Assembly: GCA_019638515.1 (NCBI GenBank)
Contig: JAHBTS010000001.1
Location: 434,001 to 498,000, forward strand
Direction of reading: 5' to 3'
DNA: 64,000 nt
Origin: Chitinophagales bacterium
GTDB taxonomy: Bacteria; Bacteroidota; Bacteroidia; Chitinophagales; LD1
The notes under the pieces were generated by a model. The model was not told the origin of the DNA. It did no database searches and saw only the letters and a program-made list of their open reading frames with translations. The translations under genes and the position numbers were made by a program. Below are positions 1 to 9,738 of this stretch, in pieces (the stretch's first letter is position 1; every line of letters starts with the position of its first letter).

Positions 1-2
1 CA

Positions 3-548
3 TGGCGGGCACAGGCCGAAGGACTGAATGTGGTAGTGGCAAATCCATCCACTATTTTGGGTGGTGGATGGTGGCACATGGAGCCAAACAGTATCTTTCT
101 TCAACTCAAAAAAGGTTTGCCGTTTTATTCGGCTGGCTCAAATGGATTTGTAGATGTGCGCGATGCTGCCAAAGCATTGGAAATTTTAATGGATGAAGCT
201 GCTAACGGAACTCAATACATTATTAGTGCCGAAAATCTTTCGTTTAAAACATTGATGGAAAAAGTTGCTGAAGCAATGCAGGTAACACCACCTCCTTTCT
301 GCTTGGGTTCGGTAATAGCCAATGCAGTTATATTGTTTTCAGGAATTGCTTCGGTAGTTTTTAATAAAAAACCGCTGCTTACGGCAGAGAAATATTTGAT
401 AGCCTCCACTAACTTTAAGTATAGCAATGCACGGTTTACAGAGGCGTTTTCATTTCGCTTCAGACCAATTGAAGACACCATTAAAGATACGGCAACCGCC
501 TTTAATACCAGTACGCAGCAGGGTTTACGTTTTGCCGTGTTGGCATAA
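3..548 (+). CDS. NAD-dependent epimerase/dihydroflavonol-4-reductase-like SDR, C-terminal part (5' end outside the window)
   Basis: The reading frame is open from the first bases of the window, so this is the C-terminal ~181 residues of a longer protein. It starts in the substrate-domain motif VVVANPSTILG and is followed by FVDVRDAAKAL, the pair typical of extended short-chain dehydrogenases that act on nucleotide sugars or flavonol-like substrates. The Rossmann GxxGxxG and the YxxxK active site lie upstream and cannot be checked. An internal ATG at 30 is not a credible start, because it would cut a conserved beta strand. The substrate cannot be told from this part. It converges on the flippase-like gene with about 10 bases between them. 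Confidence 0.85.
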   Translation, partial: WRAQAEGLNVVVANPSTILGGGWWHMEPNSIFLQLKKGLPFYSAGSNGFVDVRDAAKALEILMDEAANGTQYIISAENLSFKTLMEKVAEAMQVTPPPFCLGSVIANAVILFSGIASVVFNKKPLLTAEKYLIASTNFKYSNARFTEAFSFRFRPIEDTIKDTATAFNTSTQQGLRFAVLA

Positions 549-558
549 TTGGTTTAAG

Positions 559-1620
559 TTAGTTGTTTACCCGTTTCAACCATTTGGGCAACACTAATAT
601 GCCTGCAATAATATAGTTGTAGTAGCTGAATAAGCGCCAAACAGTGGCAATGGCGGCAGAAAGTCCACCGGGCATAAACTCGCAATTGAGAGCAATAAAA
701 CTAAGCTCTGCCAAGCCGCTGGCTCCGGGTGTAGAGGGAATGAGCAAGAAAGTCCATAACACATATTGGCGTGCAAAAATTGCCCAGTGATTTAACTCAG
801 TTTGGCTAAATGCCATGAATAGCGCATTGGCTAATGCATAGCGGCTTAGCCAAGTAATTAGGGTGGCTGCCGAAATTTTTATCCAAAAGGTAAGGCTCGA
901 TGTTTTAAAAGTATGTGCGGTAATTACCAAATCATCGGCAAGTGTGCGCAGGCTTTTTTCAAAGCGGTTTAAGAATTGTATGCGGCTAATTTTGTAGATA
1001 AATTTTTGTGCTGTGGCGGGGCTGAGCAATAGGCCTATAATTAGAAATGAAGTAATGGCAATTTGCCCAATATATACTAACCATGCGCCTTTTGAGAGAG
1101 ACCGAAGTCCTTGTAAAATAGGATGTCCTTCGAGGTCGGGGCAGAGCGCATCTACATTAAACATGGCACTGCCATGTAAGAAAAACAGTATTGTAAAAAC
1201 AAGTACAAAGGCAATGTTATCAAGAATAGTTGCCAGTAAAATGGTGCCTATGGTTTGGCCGTAACTAATACCTTCTTTGCGCAAGATAAATAATGCCAAT
1301 GCAATGCCGCCAACCGCACCCGGAGTAACTGCACTCCCAAATTCCCATAGTAGTATTACTTGTAAACTTACCCACCAATTCATTTTGTTGCCGGTGATAG
1401 TTTTTATACGATACATATACGCCAAGTCGCGCAGCGAAACGGTAAGCAATGCAAAGAATAATCCAACCAATAACTGCTGAGAAAGCGTAATGCTTTTTAA
1501 GGTGGAAAGTTGTAAGTTGCCTGCAATTAAATAGATAGAAACACCAACACTCAGCAGCACGGGAATCCAAATATTTTTGAGGTTTAGCGGAAGTTTTTCT
1601 GAGCTGCTTTCTTCGTTCAT
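559..1620 (-). CDS. UPF0104/AglD-like flippase-family membrane protein (lysylphosphatidylglycerol synthase TM domain)
   Basis: A 353-aa polytopic inner-membrane protein with about eight hydrophobic segments. Two glycine/proline motifs mark the family: TPGAVGGIALALFILRKEG (about residues 100-118) and PSTPGASGLAELSF in the C-terminal third. Members include YbhN, AglD and the membrane half of MprF, and are thought to flip or transfer lipid-linked groups. The cytosolic aminoacyltransferase domain of MprF is absent. The ATG at 1620 is preferred to a GTG two codons upstream. The exact substrate is unknown. Confidence 0.85.
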   Translation of the reverse strand: MNEESSSEKLPLNLKNIWIPVLLSVGVSIYLIAGNLQLSTLKSITLSQQLLVGLFFALLTVSLRDLAYMYRIKTITGNKMNWWVSLQVILLWEFGSAVTPGAVGGIALALFILRKEGISYGQTIGTILLATILDNIAFVLVFTILFFLHGSAMFNVDALCPDLEGHPILQGLRSLSKGAWLVYIGQIAITSFLIIGLLLSPATAQKFIYKISRIQFLNRFEKSLRTLADDLVITAHTFKTSSLTFWIKISAATLITWLSRYALANALFMAFSQTELNHWAIFARQYVLWTFLLIPSTPGASGLAELSFIALNCEFMPGGLSAAIATVWRLFSYYNYIIAGILVLPKWLKRVNN

Positions 1621-1700
1621 GTACACAGTAAAAATAAGGAAAGATTACTTTTTGTTGCAGCAATTTGCATAGAAGCAATATGGTGCAATGTGAGCGCTAT

Positions 1701-3521
1701 TTAGTATTCCGGTTCTAAAGATTTATACTCAAATAAATTCTCTTGGTAAATTCCTTTCAGCATCTCTGGTGTGAGCATTGCAGCGTAAGGTTTTTGTGTG
1801 GTTTGCAGTAGGTGTGGGTAAAACACTATCGAAAAGTCGAAATAGCCAATACCAAACGATAAGTTGCGCAATCGCAGCGAAGCTCCAATACCTTGTATAG
1901 CTTTTATTTGGTGCGGTTGTTCGTTTTGCAGCCATCCCAAATCTGCAAACACCGCTACAGAACCTGTAAAGCCTAATACTTTAAAGTTGCCGTATAGCAC
2001 AGATTCTAGGGTGAGGCTATAAATTTTAGAAGCAGAAAACTGGCTGGTAAATACTCCGCGCATACCGTTGTTATCATTTAGTATCAGCAGGCGATCTTTA
2101 GGACGGTCGTAGCCTATGTTTGCTCTAAAATGCAAAAATTGGCGGAAGAAAATTTTCTTGCCGAAATGCACTTTGTTAGTAAACATACGGAACTGATAGC
2201 GGAAGAGTTTTTGTTGAAATTCATTACCATTAAAATAGCTGCCAATGCTAACTCCTGTAGTGAAGTAGAATAGTTTTGGAATGGCTGCCGCATAGCTTGC
2301 TCTAAAGTTGTGGTAAAAGCGTGCGCCATATTTTTCATCGTAGTCGGTGCCAAATGTGAGCGAAAAGTTTAAGCCCAACGGAAAGTATTCTGAGCCGCCA
2401 TTAAGAAACACTTCTCTATCTTGAAAATAATTCCATGTGGCATAACCTATGCTGCCTAAAACATAATGCCTGTTTAAGAACCGAATAGAACCATCGTTGC
2501 TAATGGAGAATGGGCGTTGGGTATAGTTTTGCCTGTAGTAACGCGCTGCAAAAACAATTTTCCGAATATCGCCCTTTTTATCTTGTGCTGCTAAAGGCAA
2601 TGCGTATGCAGCCCAAATATCTTGGAAGTTATAGAAGGTTCTTCCCGGAATTGCATCGGCAAGCAAGTTGGGAACCACAGCTTCGTTGCGATACAAGCCG
2701 GTGAAAAAGTGGGCTGCCCAGCGCGATTCGGAGCTGTAGAAGTTGCGGCTAACCTCTACCTTGGCTCCTTTTTCTAAAAGCTGGTAAATATATTCTCCAT
2801 ACACGTTTATTCTGCTTCTTCTAATGTTTATGTATTCATATTCTCCATAAATGGAATAGGGATTATCTTTTCTGTAATTGGCTGCTACTTGTTGTGTAAG
2901 GCGCTGCGGGAAGCCGCCAATATTTTTGAATTCTATACCTAGTACTGCTTGGTCAAATCGAGCGCTGGTGCTTACACTCCAACTCCAGCGCTGCTGTACG
3001 GTAACTTTTACAATTACTTTGGAAGTGTCTTCGGAGGGTAGCACCAGTATTCTTAAATCCTTGTAAATGCCATCGTGCCACATGTTTTTTTCGGTGTCGG
3101 TAAACTTTTGAGCAATGAGTTTTTCGCCTTCGTTAAAAAGTAAATCGTTGCGAACTATTCTTTCTTTAGTGTTGAACTGAATACGGTTGGCAAACTTTTG
3201 GAACTTGGTAAATTGTGTGGTGGTGGGCTTTTCAATACTTACTCCAAATGGTGGTAAAATATCTACATCAATTCTTTCAATTTCTTTGCCCTCATATGAT
3301 TTGTAGGCTTCTATGCCACTAAAAGTTCGGTCGAAAGTTCGGTCGCTGTAGTTGAGTAGCGAAATAATGTGCAGCGTTTTGTTCAAGATTTTTTCTGCTT
3401 TTTGCTTGGCAGTTTTTTTGTGTGTTGTGGTATCTTTTTTAGCAATATTCTCTTGTGCACATAAGTTGCTGCTTATGAGTAAAACAATAGGAACAACAAG
3501 CGGTAGAATGCAACTGCGCAC
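1701..3521 (-). CDS. BamA/TamA-like outer-membrane beta-barrel protein
   Basis: A 606-aa exported protein. It has an N-terminal signal peptide (hydrophobic run PLVVPIVLLISS, cleavage probably after LCA at about residue 22). A POTRA-like segment follows at about residues 95-190, containing FNEGEKLIAQKFTDTEKNMW and an alternating strand that ends in VKVTVQQRWSW. The remaining ~400 residues are amphipathic, aromatic-rich strands expected of a barrel. It is shorter than BamA and seems to have one POTRA-like unit, so it is more likely a specialised surface-antigen (D15) relative than the essential BamA. The start is GTG: the frame closes with a stop two codons upstream and there is no ATG before the signal peptide. 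Confidence 0.7.
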   Translation of the reverse strand: MRSCILPLVVPIVLLISSNLCAQENIAKKDTTTHKKTAKQKAEKILNKTLHIISLLNYSDRTFDRTFSGIEAYKSYEGKEIERIDVDILPPFGVSIEKPTTTQFTKFQKFANRIQFNTKERIVRNDLLFNEGEKLIAQKFTDTEKNMWHDGIYKDLRILVLPSEDTSKVIVKVTVQQRWSWSVSTSARFDQAVLGIEFKNIGGFPQRLTQQVAANYRKDNPYSIYGEYEYINIRRSRINVYGEYIYQLLEKGAKVEVSRNFYSSESRWAAHFFTGLYRNEAVVPNLLADAIPGRTFYNFQDIWAAYALPLAAQDKKGDIRKIVFAARYYRQNYTQRPFSISNDGSIRFLNRHYVLGSIGYATWNYFQDREVFLNGGSEYFPLGLNFSLTFGTDYDEKYGARFYHNFRASYAAAIPKLFYFTTGVSIGSYFNGNEFQQKLFRYQFRMFTNKVHFGKKIFFRQFLHFRANIGYDRPKDRLLILNDNNGMRGVFTSQFSASKIYSLTLESVLYGNFKVLGFTGSVAVFADLGWLQNEQPHQIKAIQGIGASLRLRNLSFGIGYFDFSIVFYPHLLQTTQKPYAAMLTPEMLKGIYQENLFEYKSLEPEY

Positions 3522-3711
3522 TTTTTACTTTACGATATAAATGCTGAACTGTTGCTGCAACAATTCAGCAAATTTTATCACAAAAATTGTTTGGATTTTG
3601 TTTTAAAAACGGGGTGAATTTTAAAACATAAAATGAACATAACTAAAAATTGACTTGCTAGGAAAGGAAATTAGAAATGGGATTTCAATAAATTATTTTT
3701 TCATTTAGTGT

Positions 3712-4719
3712 ATGATAATAGACTTGCGAAGCGATACCTTAACCAAACCTACGCCCGGAATGTTGGAAGCTATGTTTGCAGCGGATGCGGGAGATGATGT
3801 GTTTGGTGAAAATCTTACCGTGCAGCAATTGGAGCAAAAAACGGCAGCCTTGTTTGGAATGGAAGCTGCTTTGTTTTTTCCTTCGGGCACTATGGCAAAC
3901 CAAGCTGCAATAAAGGCGCATACACAACCTTTAGATGAAGTAATTTGCGATAAGCTTTCGCATATCTATAATTACGAAACAGGTGCGTGGGCAATGCTTT
4001 CGGGTGTGAGCGTGCGGCTTGCAAACGGAGTAAACGGTGTTATGCAGCCACAGGAAGTGGAAGCACTTGTTTTGCCCGATTTCGATTGGCATCCCAATAC
4101 GCGTTTGGTGTGTGTAGAGAATACAGTAAATAAAGGTGGTGGCGCAGTTTATCCAATAGAAACACTTAGTGCCATTGGCAGCGTGTGCCGCCAGCATAGT
4201 TTACAATATCATTGCGATGGGGCACGTATTTTTAATGCACTTACCACACTTAGGCAAGATACTACTGCATTGCATGGAATATTCGATAGCATATCGGTTT
4301 GTATTTCAAAAGGGCTAGGAGCACCGGCAGGTTCATTGCTGGCAGGGAAAGGAGATTTTATTAAGCGCTGTAGAAAAATTCGCAAGGCATTGGGTGGAGG
4401 TATGCGGCAAAGTGGTTATTTGGCTGCAGCTTGTGTGTATGCCTTAGATAACCATGTGGCACGCTTGCACGAAGATCACCAACATGCGCAGTTAATTGCC
4501 AGGGCATTGCAGCAGTGCTCAAAAGTAAAATCGGTATTGCCCGCAGCATCGAATATTGTAATTTGCGAAGTGGAAGATTCTATACGATTTGCACAGCAGC
4601 TATTGGATTACAACATAAGAGTTCAGCCGTTTTCGCCTACTCATGTTCGGTTTGTTACACATTTAGATGTTTTGCCACCAGCGGTAGAAAAGGTATGCGA
4701 AGTACTTCGTAAAGTATAA
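3712..4719 (+). CDS. ltaE: Low-specificity L-threonine aldolase
   Basis: A PLP enzyme of 335 aa that cleaves L-threonine or L-allo-threonine to glycine and acetaldehyde. The N-terminus MIIDLRSDTLTKPTPGML is the family signature. The Schiff-base lysine is K200 in CISKGLGAPAGS. D169 (HCDGAR) would contact the pyridine nitrogen and H84 (KLSHIYNYE) would stack on the ring. Length is normal. It is a lone plus-strand gene between minus-strand genes, with about 190 AT-rich bases upstream that hold no convincing promoter match. The cytosolic role is glycine supply or threonine catabolism. Confidence 0.95.
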   Translation: MIIDLRSDTLTKPTPGMLEAMFAADAGDDVFGENLTVQQLEQKTAALFGMEAALFFPSGTMANQAAIKAHTQPLDEVICDKLSHIYNYETGAWAMLSGVSVRLANGVNGVMQPQEVEALVLPDFDWHPNTRLVCVENTVNKGGGAVYPIETLSAIGSVCRQHSLQYHCDGARIFNALTTLRQDTTALHGIFDSISVCISKGLGAPAGSLLAGKGDFIKRCRKIRKALGGGMRQSGYLAAACVYALDNHVARLHEDHQHAQLIARALQQCSKVKSVLPAASNIVICEVEDSIRFAQQLLDYNIRVQPFSPTHVRFVTHLDVLPPAVEKVCEVLRKV

Positions 4720-4750
4720 ACTGTTTTGTGCTAATGGCAGTAGCGTACTG

Positions 4751-7318
4751 CTAGAAATTAACCACAAGTTTGGCGTTTATTCTTCTGCTGGTGAGGTAGT
4801 TTGGTACGGCATATTGATTGTTAGAAACATCGCGTACCCAAATGTACGATACGGTGTTTGAAATGCCCAATACATTCCATACTTCAACCGAGAGCCAAAC
4901 ATTTTTCAGCCAAGAGCCAAAGGTGTTTTTCTTCTTTGCCCATTCATTGCTCCAGAGTTGTCCGCTAAAGCCGATGTCGAATCTTCTGTAAGGAGGAATG
5001 CGCAGTGCATTTCTATACCTGCTGCTACCCGGAGGGCTAAATGGCAAGCCAGTACCAATCAATAAATTCAAGTGTACTTTTATGAATTTGAATCTGGGAA
5101 TATGGTCTTGAAAAAAGAGTGCAAAATTTACCAATTGGTCGGTAGGGCGAGGAATGGAGCCAACATCTACCATGGCAGAGTCTGTAATTTGATCGCGGTA
5201 AGTGCGTGAATTGGAAATCTCTCTTCCGGTACTGTCGTAATATGCCATGTATTGGTCGTTGGCAATGTTTTCGGCAGTTTTCATAAAACTTAAACTAATC
5301 CACGATTCATCGCCTTCGGCTAATTCTCCGTTTAAGCGGAGGTCTATTCCGGCAGCATAGCCTTTAGATGAATTTTGCCCTTGATAGCGAATAAGCACAT
5401 TGTTGAAATCGTAAGGAACCAAGTCCCACAAGTACTTGTAGTAAACTTCGGTTACAAAGCTAAATGGCCGTTTCCATGCTTTAAAGGCATAGTTGAATCC
5501 GGCAACGGCATGTGCAGATTTTTGCGCACGTAGGTTGGTGTTTACAACGCCTTTTATATTGCGCATTTCGCGGTAGAAAGGCGGCTGGTAGTATAAGCCA
5601 CCGGAAACATTGATGATGATATCTGCTTTTGTTTTGGGCTTTACAGAAAATTGAACGCGAGGCGAAATGGTGAGCCACTCTTTATTTAAATCCCAATAGG
5701 AATACCGCACTCCATAGTTTAAACTGTACTTTACAGAATCGCCAAAGCGCCATGTATCTTGAATAAATGCACTAAAGCGATTCGATTTTAAGGTGGTGGA
5801 GCCTTTAAGCATGTAGTTTAATCGAACATTTTCGCCATCGGTGGTAAATGGAAATGGCGGCAGTGAATAGCCAGCACTATCAAGCCTATCCCATTCGCTA
5901 ATTTTATCTTGAATAAATTCGCGTTTGTAATCTACTCCCCATTGCAGGTTGTGGTTGTTTTTAAACCAACTGCCGCGGTGGGCTGCCACATAAACTTCGC
6001 TACGCAGTTCGTTGCGTGCCCAACTGTGTAATCCACCAACGCCTAAGCTGTATAAATTTTCGCCAAAACTTTCTTTACTAAAATCGGTTTCTACTTGGCT
6101 TAAATAGTATTCACCTAAAATGTCGAAGGCTTCTTTTTCGTTGTTGAGATAAGCAGAACCGAGTAGTTTTAAACGAAGATTTTCGTTGGGTTGGTAGTTT
6201 AGTGAAATACCATTCATGAAGGTTTGGTAGCGGTCTGCTTCTTGACCTTCGTAATATACGGTTAGGCGTTTTACATCAGTAATAAATCCAAAAGTGGTTT
6301 CGCGCGAAACGGGTTTAAAGTCGAAACTATTGCGCGAGTATTGGGTAATTATTTCGGTGCTCCATTTTTCGTTCCATTGAAAATTGAAAAAGCCCTGTAC
6401 ATCTAAAAAGTTGGGGCTGTATTGCCCTGAGGTTTCCAAGCTTTTTAAAATGTATTGGCTTAAACGTTGGCGCACACCCACAATGAAAGAGAAGCGTTGT
6501 TTTTTATCGAACACACCTTCTAAATGACCGCCAAAGCCTAGTAAACTAGCGCTGAATGAACCTCCAAGTTTTTTAGGACGCTTGTAGGTTACATCCATTA
6601 CACTGCTCATTTTATCGCCATAGCGGGCTTGGAAGCCACCGGATGTGAAACGAATATTTTGCACCATGTTGGGGTTGGCAAAACTTAAGCCCTCTTGCTG
6701 TCCGCTGCGTATTAAGAATGGGCGATAGACTTCAAAATCGTTTACATATACTAAGTTTTCATCGAAGTTGCCACCGCGCACACTGTAAGCGCTGCTGAGT
6801 TCATTGTTTTTTTGCACACCAAGCGCTTGCGCTACCAAATAGGCTTCAATACTTTCGTTTACCGATGGTAATAGTTGTTGTTTTACATTGATGTCGGTAG
6901 TGCTTGTTTCTTGCCTTTTGCGTTGGTCTATAATTTCAACCGCTTTAATTTCTTTAACCTTGCTTTGTACATCGGCATTCAGCTGTAGTACTTCATCTTT
7001 TTTGGGTGTAATTTTTTGGCGAACGGTAAGTGTGTTGAGCGATGAGAATACGAGTGTAATAGTGTTGCCCGAAGGAACAGTCAACTCGTATTCGCCTTTG
7101 TCGTTGGAGTTGGTATAGAATCGTTGGTTTTCTTCAACCACAATGCTCACAATGGCTCCTTTGCCATCGGGAGTGGTTACTACGCCTTTTACGGTGGCGG
7201 TTTCCTGTGCAGTGGCAATAGCAGTAAAAAATAGAAAGGAGAGAAAATAAAAACTCCGGCTTACAAACATTGGCAAAGGAAACGAAAAGAGAATTGTTTT
7301 AGTGTTTCTTTCTGTCAT
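4751..7318 (-). CDS. TonB-dependent receptor with carboxypeptidase-regulatory-like N-terminal domain
   Basis: An 855-aa outer-membrane receptor. A signal peptide (FYFLSFLFFTAIATAQ) ends near residue 38. It is followed by a CarboxypepD_reg-like beta sandwich (about 39-125, GVVTTPDGKGA...DKGEYELTVPSG), a plug domain (about 150-250, with SAYSVRGGNFDENLVYVNDF), and a ~600-residue barrel. The plug carries QARYGDKMSSVMDVTYK, typical of Bacteroidota receptors. No SusD partner lies next to it, so a glycan utilisation role is not supported. The ligand is unknown. It starts 4 bases after the fabH stop, implying co-transcription. A second ATG 16 codons in would also leave a good signal peptide. Confidence 0.92.
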   Translation of the reverse strand: MTERNTKTILFSFPLPMFVSRSFYFLSFLFFTAIATAQETATVKGVVTTPDGKGAIVSIVVEENQRFYTNSNDKGEYELTVPSGNTITLVFSSLNTLTVRQKITPKKDEVLQLNADVQSKVKEIKAVEIIDQRKRQETSTTDINVKQQLLPSVNESIEAYLVAQALGVQKNNELSSAYSVRGGNFDENLVYVNDFEVYRPFLIRSGQQEGLSFANPNMVQNIRFTSGGFQARYGDKMSSVMDVTYKRPKKLGGSFSASLLGFGGHLEGVFDKKQRFSFIVGVRQRLSQYILKSLETSGQYSPNFLDVQGFFNFQWNEKWSTEIITQYSRNSFDFKPVSRETTFGFITDVKRLTVYYEGQEADRYQTFMNGISLNYQPNENLRLKLLGSAYLNNEKEAFDILGEYYLSQVETDFSKESFGENLYSLGVGGLHSWARNELRSEVYVAAHRGSWFKNNHNLQWGVDYKREFIQDKISEWDRLDSAGYSLPPFPFTTDGENVRLNYMLKGSTTLKSNRFSAFIQDTWRFGDSVKYSLNYGVRYSYWDLNKEWLTISPRVQFSVKPKTKADIIINVSGGLYYQPPFYREMRNIKGVVNTNLRAQKSAHAVAGFNYAFKAWKRPFSFVTEVYYKYLWDLVPYDFNNVLIRYQGQNSSKGYAAGIDLRLNGELAEGDESWISLSFMKTAENIANDQYMAYYDSTGREISNSRTYRDQITDSAMVDVGSIPRPTDQLVNFALFFQDHIPRFKFIKVHLNLLIGTGLPFSPPGSSRYRNALRIPPYRRFDIGFSGQLWSNEWAKKKNTFGSWLKNVWLSVEVWNVLGISNTVSYIWVRDVSNNQYAVPNYLTSRRINAKLVVNF

Positions 7319-7322
7319 TCAA

Positions 7323-8324
7323 TTACCACCGTATTAAAGCACTGCCCCACATAAATCCACTGCCGAAGGCTGCTAATGCTATCAGATTGCCTTCTTTTAC
7401 TTTACCATCTTGCCAAGCCTCGGTAAGTGCAATTGGAATAGATGCTGCGGTGGTGTTGCCGTATTTGTGAATATTGCTGATTACTTTTTCTGCAGGCATG
7501 TTCATTTCTTTGCGCACATATTCTGTAATGCGGGCATTGGCCTGGTGCGGAATAAATAAATCTAGATCGTTTTCTGTAAGTTGGTTGTGGGTTAAGGCTT
7601 CGCGAATTACTTCGGGGAAATATTTTACTGCATATTGAAATACCAATTTCCCATTCATGTAAGGAAGTAAAGTGCCCGCTTGCTGTGCATCGGCAGAAAG
7701 TCCTCTATCTGCCAAACTAGAACTTGGTAGCTTGCAGCATAGTTCTTCTGCAAAATTACCATCGCTGTGCAAGTGCGTAGAAAGGATGCCTTTCCCTTTT
7801 TCTTGATGGGCTTCTACTACGCAAACTCCGGCACCATCGCCAAAAATTACACTCATGGTTCTGCCGCGGTCGCTTATTTCCATTACGTTGCTTTGAATTT
7901 CGCTGCCTGCTACTAAAACGGTTTTAAACATTCCCGATTTTATGTATTGGTCGGCAACAGAAAGTGCATAAATAAAGCCACCGCATTGCGAACGAATATC
8001 GAAGCATGGAATACGCGATAGCCCTAATTCGCGCTGTAACAGCACTCCGGAACCGGGGAAATAATAATCTGGAGTAAGGGTTGCAAAAACAATAGCATCC
8101 ACATCTTGAGGTGTTTTTCCTGCACGCTCTAATGCTATCTTTGCAGCGCGGGCTGCCATGTTGGAAACGCTATCTTTTCCTGCTGTAAAAAATCTTCTTT
8201 CCTGAATGCCTGTGCGCTCAATTATCCATTCGTTGGTGGTGTCCATCAACGCTGCCAAATCGTTATTGGTAACTATGGTTTCGGGCACATAAAAGCCTAA
8301 CCCGGTAATTTTACTGAAAGGCAT
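7323..8324 (-). CDS. fabH: 3-oxoacyl-ACP synthase III (KAS III)
   Basis: A 333-aa condensing enzyme that joins an acyl-CoA starter to malonyl-ACP to begin fatty-acid synthesis. The catalytic triad is complete: C114 in DIRSQCGGFIYAL, H260 in FIPHQANARI and N290 in HKYGNTTAASIP. The N-terminus TTNEWIIERTGIQERR is diagnostic. It is not next to plsX/rpmF, the usual site of the housekeeping copy. It sits instead between a TonB-dependent receptor and envelope genes, so it may be a paralogue with a special starter. It lies 6 bases downstream of the YHS lipoprotein gene. Confidence 0.95.
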   Translation of the reverse strand: MPFSKITGLGFYVPETIVTNNDLAALMDTTNEWIIERTGIQERRFFTAGKDSVSNMAARAAKIALERAGKTPQDVDAIVFATLTPDYYFPGSGVLLQRELGLSRIPCFDIRSQCGGFIYALSVADQYIKSGMFKTVLVAGSEIQSNVMEISDRGRTMSVIFGDGAGVCVVEAHQEKGKGILSTHLHSDGNFAEELCCKLPSSSLADRGLSADAQQAGTLLPYMNGKLVFQYAVKYFPEVIREALTHNQLTENDLDLFIPHQANARITEYVRKEMNMPAEKVISNIHKYGNTTAASIPIALTEAWQDGKVKEGNLIALAAFGSGFMWGSALIRW

Positions 8325-8330
8325 ATTGCT

Positions 8331-8609
8331 TTAGTTTTGTGTAAGGTATTGTTCCGGATTTTTTGCGAACTCTACTTTGCATTCGTGTGCACAGAATCCA
8401 TATATTTTACCATTGTATAAAGTGGTATCGGCAACAAATTCGTCTTTCTCCAAATCCATTCCGCAAACATAATCGTGAGGTGTAGAAAGCATGGCTACTG
8501 TTAATTGCGGTTTGCTGTTGGTTTCCTCTTCGGCAACTTGGGTGGCGGTGTTGTTGTTGCAGGCACTCAGTAAAAATATAGCTGAGGCGGTGCTTAATAA
8601 ATACTTCAT
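8331..8609 (-). CDS. YHS-domain lipoprotein (putative metal-binding)
   Basis: A 92-aa protein with a lipoprotein signal: lipobox LSAC, so C17 would be lipidated. After a short linker comes a YHS domain (about residues 46-90) with DYVCGMDL (C49) and GFCAHECKVEF (C73, C77), the cysteine set seen in metal-binding YHS proteins. Family knowledge suggests binding of copper or another soft metal ion at the cell envelope. The actual ligand is unproven. It is transcribed with fabH. The small size is normal for the family. Confidence 0.85.
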   Translation of the reverse strand: MKYLLSTASAIFLLSACNNNTATQVAEEETNSKPQLTVAMLSTPHDYVCGMDLEKDEFVADTTLYNGKIYGFCAHECKVEFAKNPEQYLTQN

Positions 8610-8667
8610 AATACTTTTTATTGAAAGGCTAATGTAAGCTAAAAGTGCTTGTGTAGGTAATGCAATG

Positions 8668-9711
8668 CTATTTGTGGATATTCATGGCATTTAATTTCTT
8701 TCTGTATTGTGCGGCTACTTTCATTTGTTCTTCGTAGGTTTTACTGAAAATAGAATAGCCGCTCATGTCGGGGTTGGCACAAAAATATAAGTACTGGTGC
8801 TGCTCTGCATTTAATACGGCATCTATGCTGTTTTGACGCGGCATACAAATAGGTCCCGGAGGCAATCCGGTATTTTTGTAAGTGTTGTATGGGCTGTCGA
8901 AATCCTTATGATAATTCAATACCCTGCGGGCATTAAAATCGCGTAGTGCAAATACTAAAGTTGGGTCGGCTTGCAAGGGCATTCCAATTTTTAGGCGATT
9001 GAGGTAAACGCCTGCAATGGTGGGCATTTCTTTGTGGAAAATAGCTTCCTTTTCAACGATAGATGCAAGGGTAACTATTTCTTTTTCACTCATGTTTAAT
9101 GCCTTTGCTTTTTGTAGTCTGTCTTGATTCCAAAATGCTTGATGGGCGGCATCCATTTTTTTCCAGAATTTCTCCAGAGGTGTATTCCACCATAGTTCGT
9201 AATTATCTACAATAAAGTGCGATAAGATATTGGCTGTATCTAATTGAAAAGTTTTGCAGAAGGAATCGGAGTTGAGTGTTTCCAGTACTTTCATAGAGTC
9301 GGCTTCGATGGTTCTGCCTACTAATCCGCTAAATTCTTCTTTGGTTCTTATGTTGTATATAACCAGTTTTACGGGTTCTTGTAGTCCTCCTCGAAAGAGG
9401 TTCACAATTTGGCGATTGTTCATGCCGGGTGCAATTACATAATGCCCCGATTTAATTTTGTAAGGAAGTTCTTTTAGTTGTGCTATAATTTCAAAACTCC
9501 ATACATCTTTCAATACTTCTTTTTCTTGTAACTGCGTTAGCAAAAAAGTATAAGTAGAATCGGTTGGGATATAAATGTGGGTGCGTTTTTTTACTGCAAT
9601 ATTGGGCTTGGCCAAAACAACATAAGCAACATACAAGCTGCCAAGGATTGCAACAATAAGTGCAATTGAAATAAAATATAGTAGGAAGGATGTACCTTTT
9701 TTCTTTGCCAT
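8668..9711 (-). CDS. mltG: Endolytic peptidoglycan transglycosylase MltG (YceG family)
   Basis: A 347-aa membrane-anchored enzyme that cleaves nascent glycan strands and so sets peptidoglycan chain length. One N-terminal transmembrane segment (about residues 8-34) is followed by a LysM-like subdomain (about 45-110) and the YceG catalytic domain. The catalytic glutamate is E220 in LASIVEKEA. The conserved MPLQADPTLVFAL and NTYKNTGLPPGPI segments are present. The ATG at 9711 is preferred to a TTG four codons upstream. It lies 27 bases after the SGNH gene on the same strand. Confidence 0.95.
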   Translation of the reverse strand: MAKKKGTSFLLYFISIALIVAILGSLYVAYVVLAKPNIAVKKRTHIYIPTDSTYTFLLTQLQEKEVLKDVWSFEIIAQLKELPYKIKSGHYVIAPGMNNRQIVNLFRGGLQEPVKLVIYNIRTKEEFSGLVGRTIEADSMKVLETLNSDSFCKTFQLDTANILSHFIVDNYELWWNTPLEKFWKKMDAAHQAFWNQDRLQKAKALNMSEKEIVTLASIVEKEAIFHKEMPTIAGVYLNRLKIGMPLQADPTLVFALRDFNARRVLNYHKDFDSPYNTYKNTGLPPGPICMPRQNSIDAVLNAEQHQYLYFCANPDMSGYSIFSKTYEEQMKVAAQYRKKLNAMNIHK

Positions 9712-9738
9712 AAAAGCGAACAATTATATGCACAGATT

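Noticed and set aside
4737-4751. Hairpin GGCAGTA-GCG-TACTGCT as a terminator
   Set aside because: It is a short stem without a T-tract and overlaps the stop codon of the TonB receptor gene.
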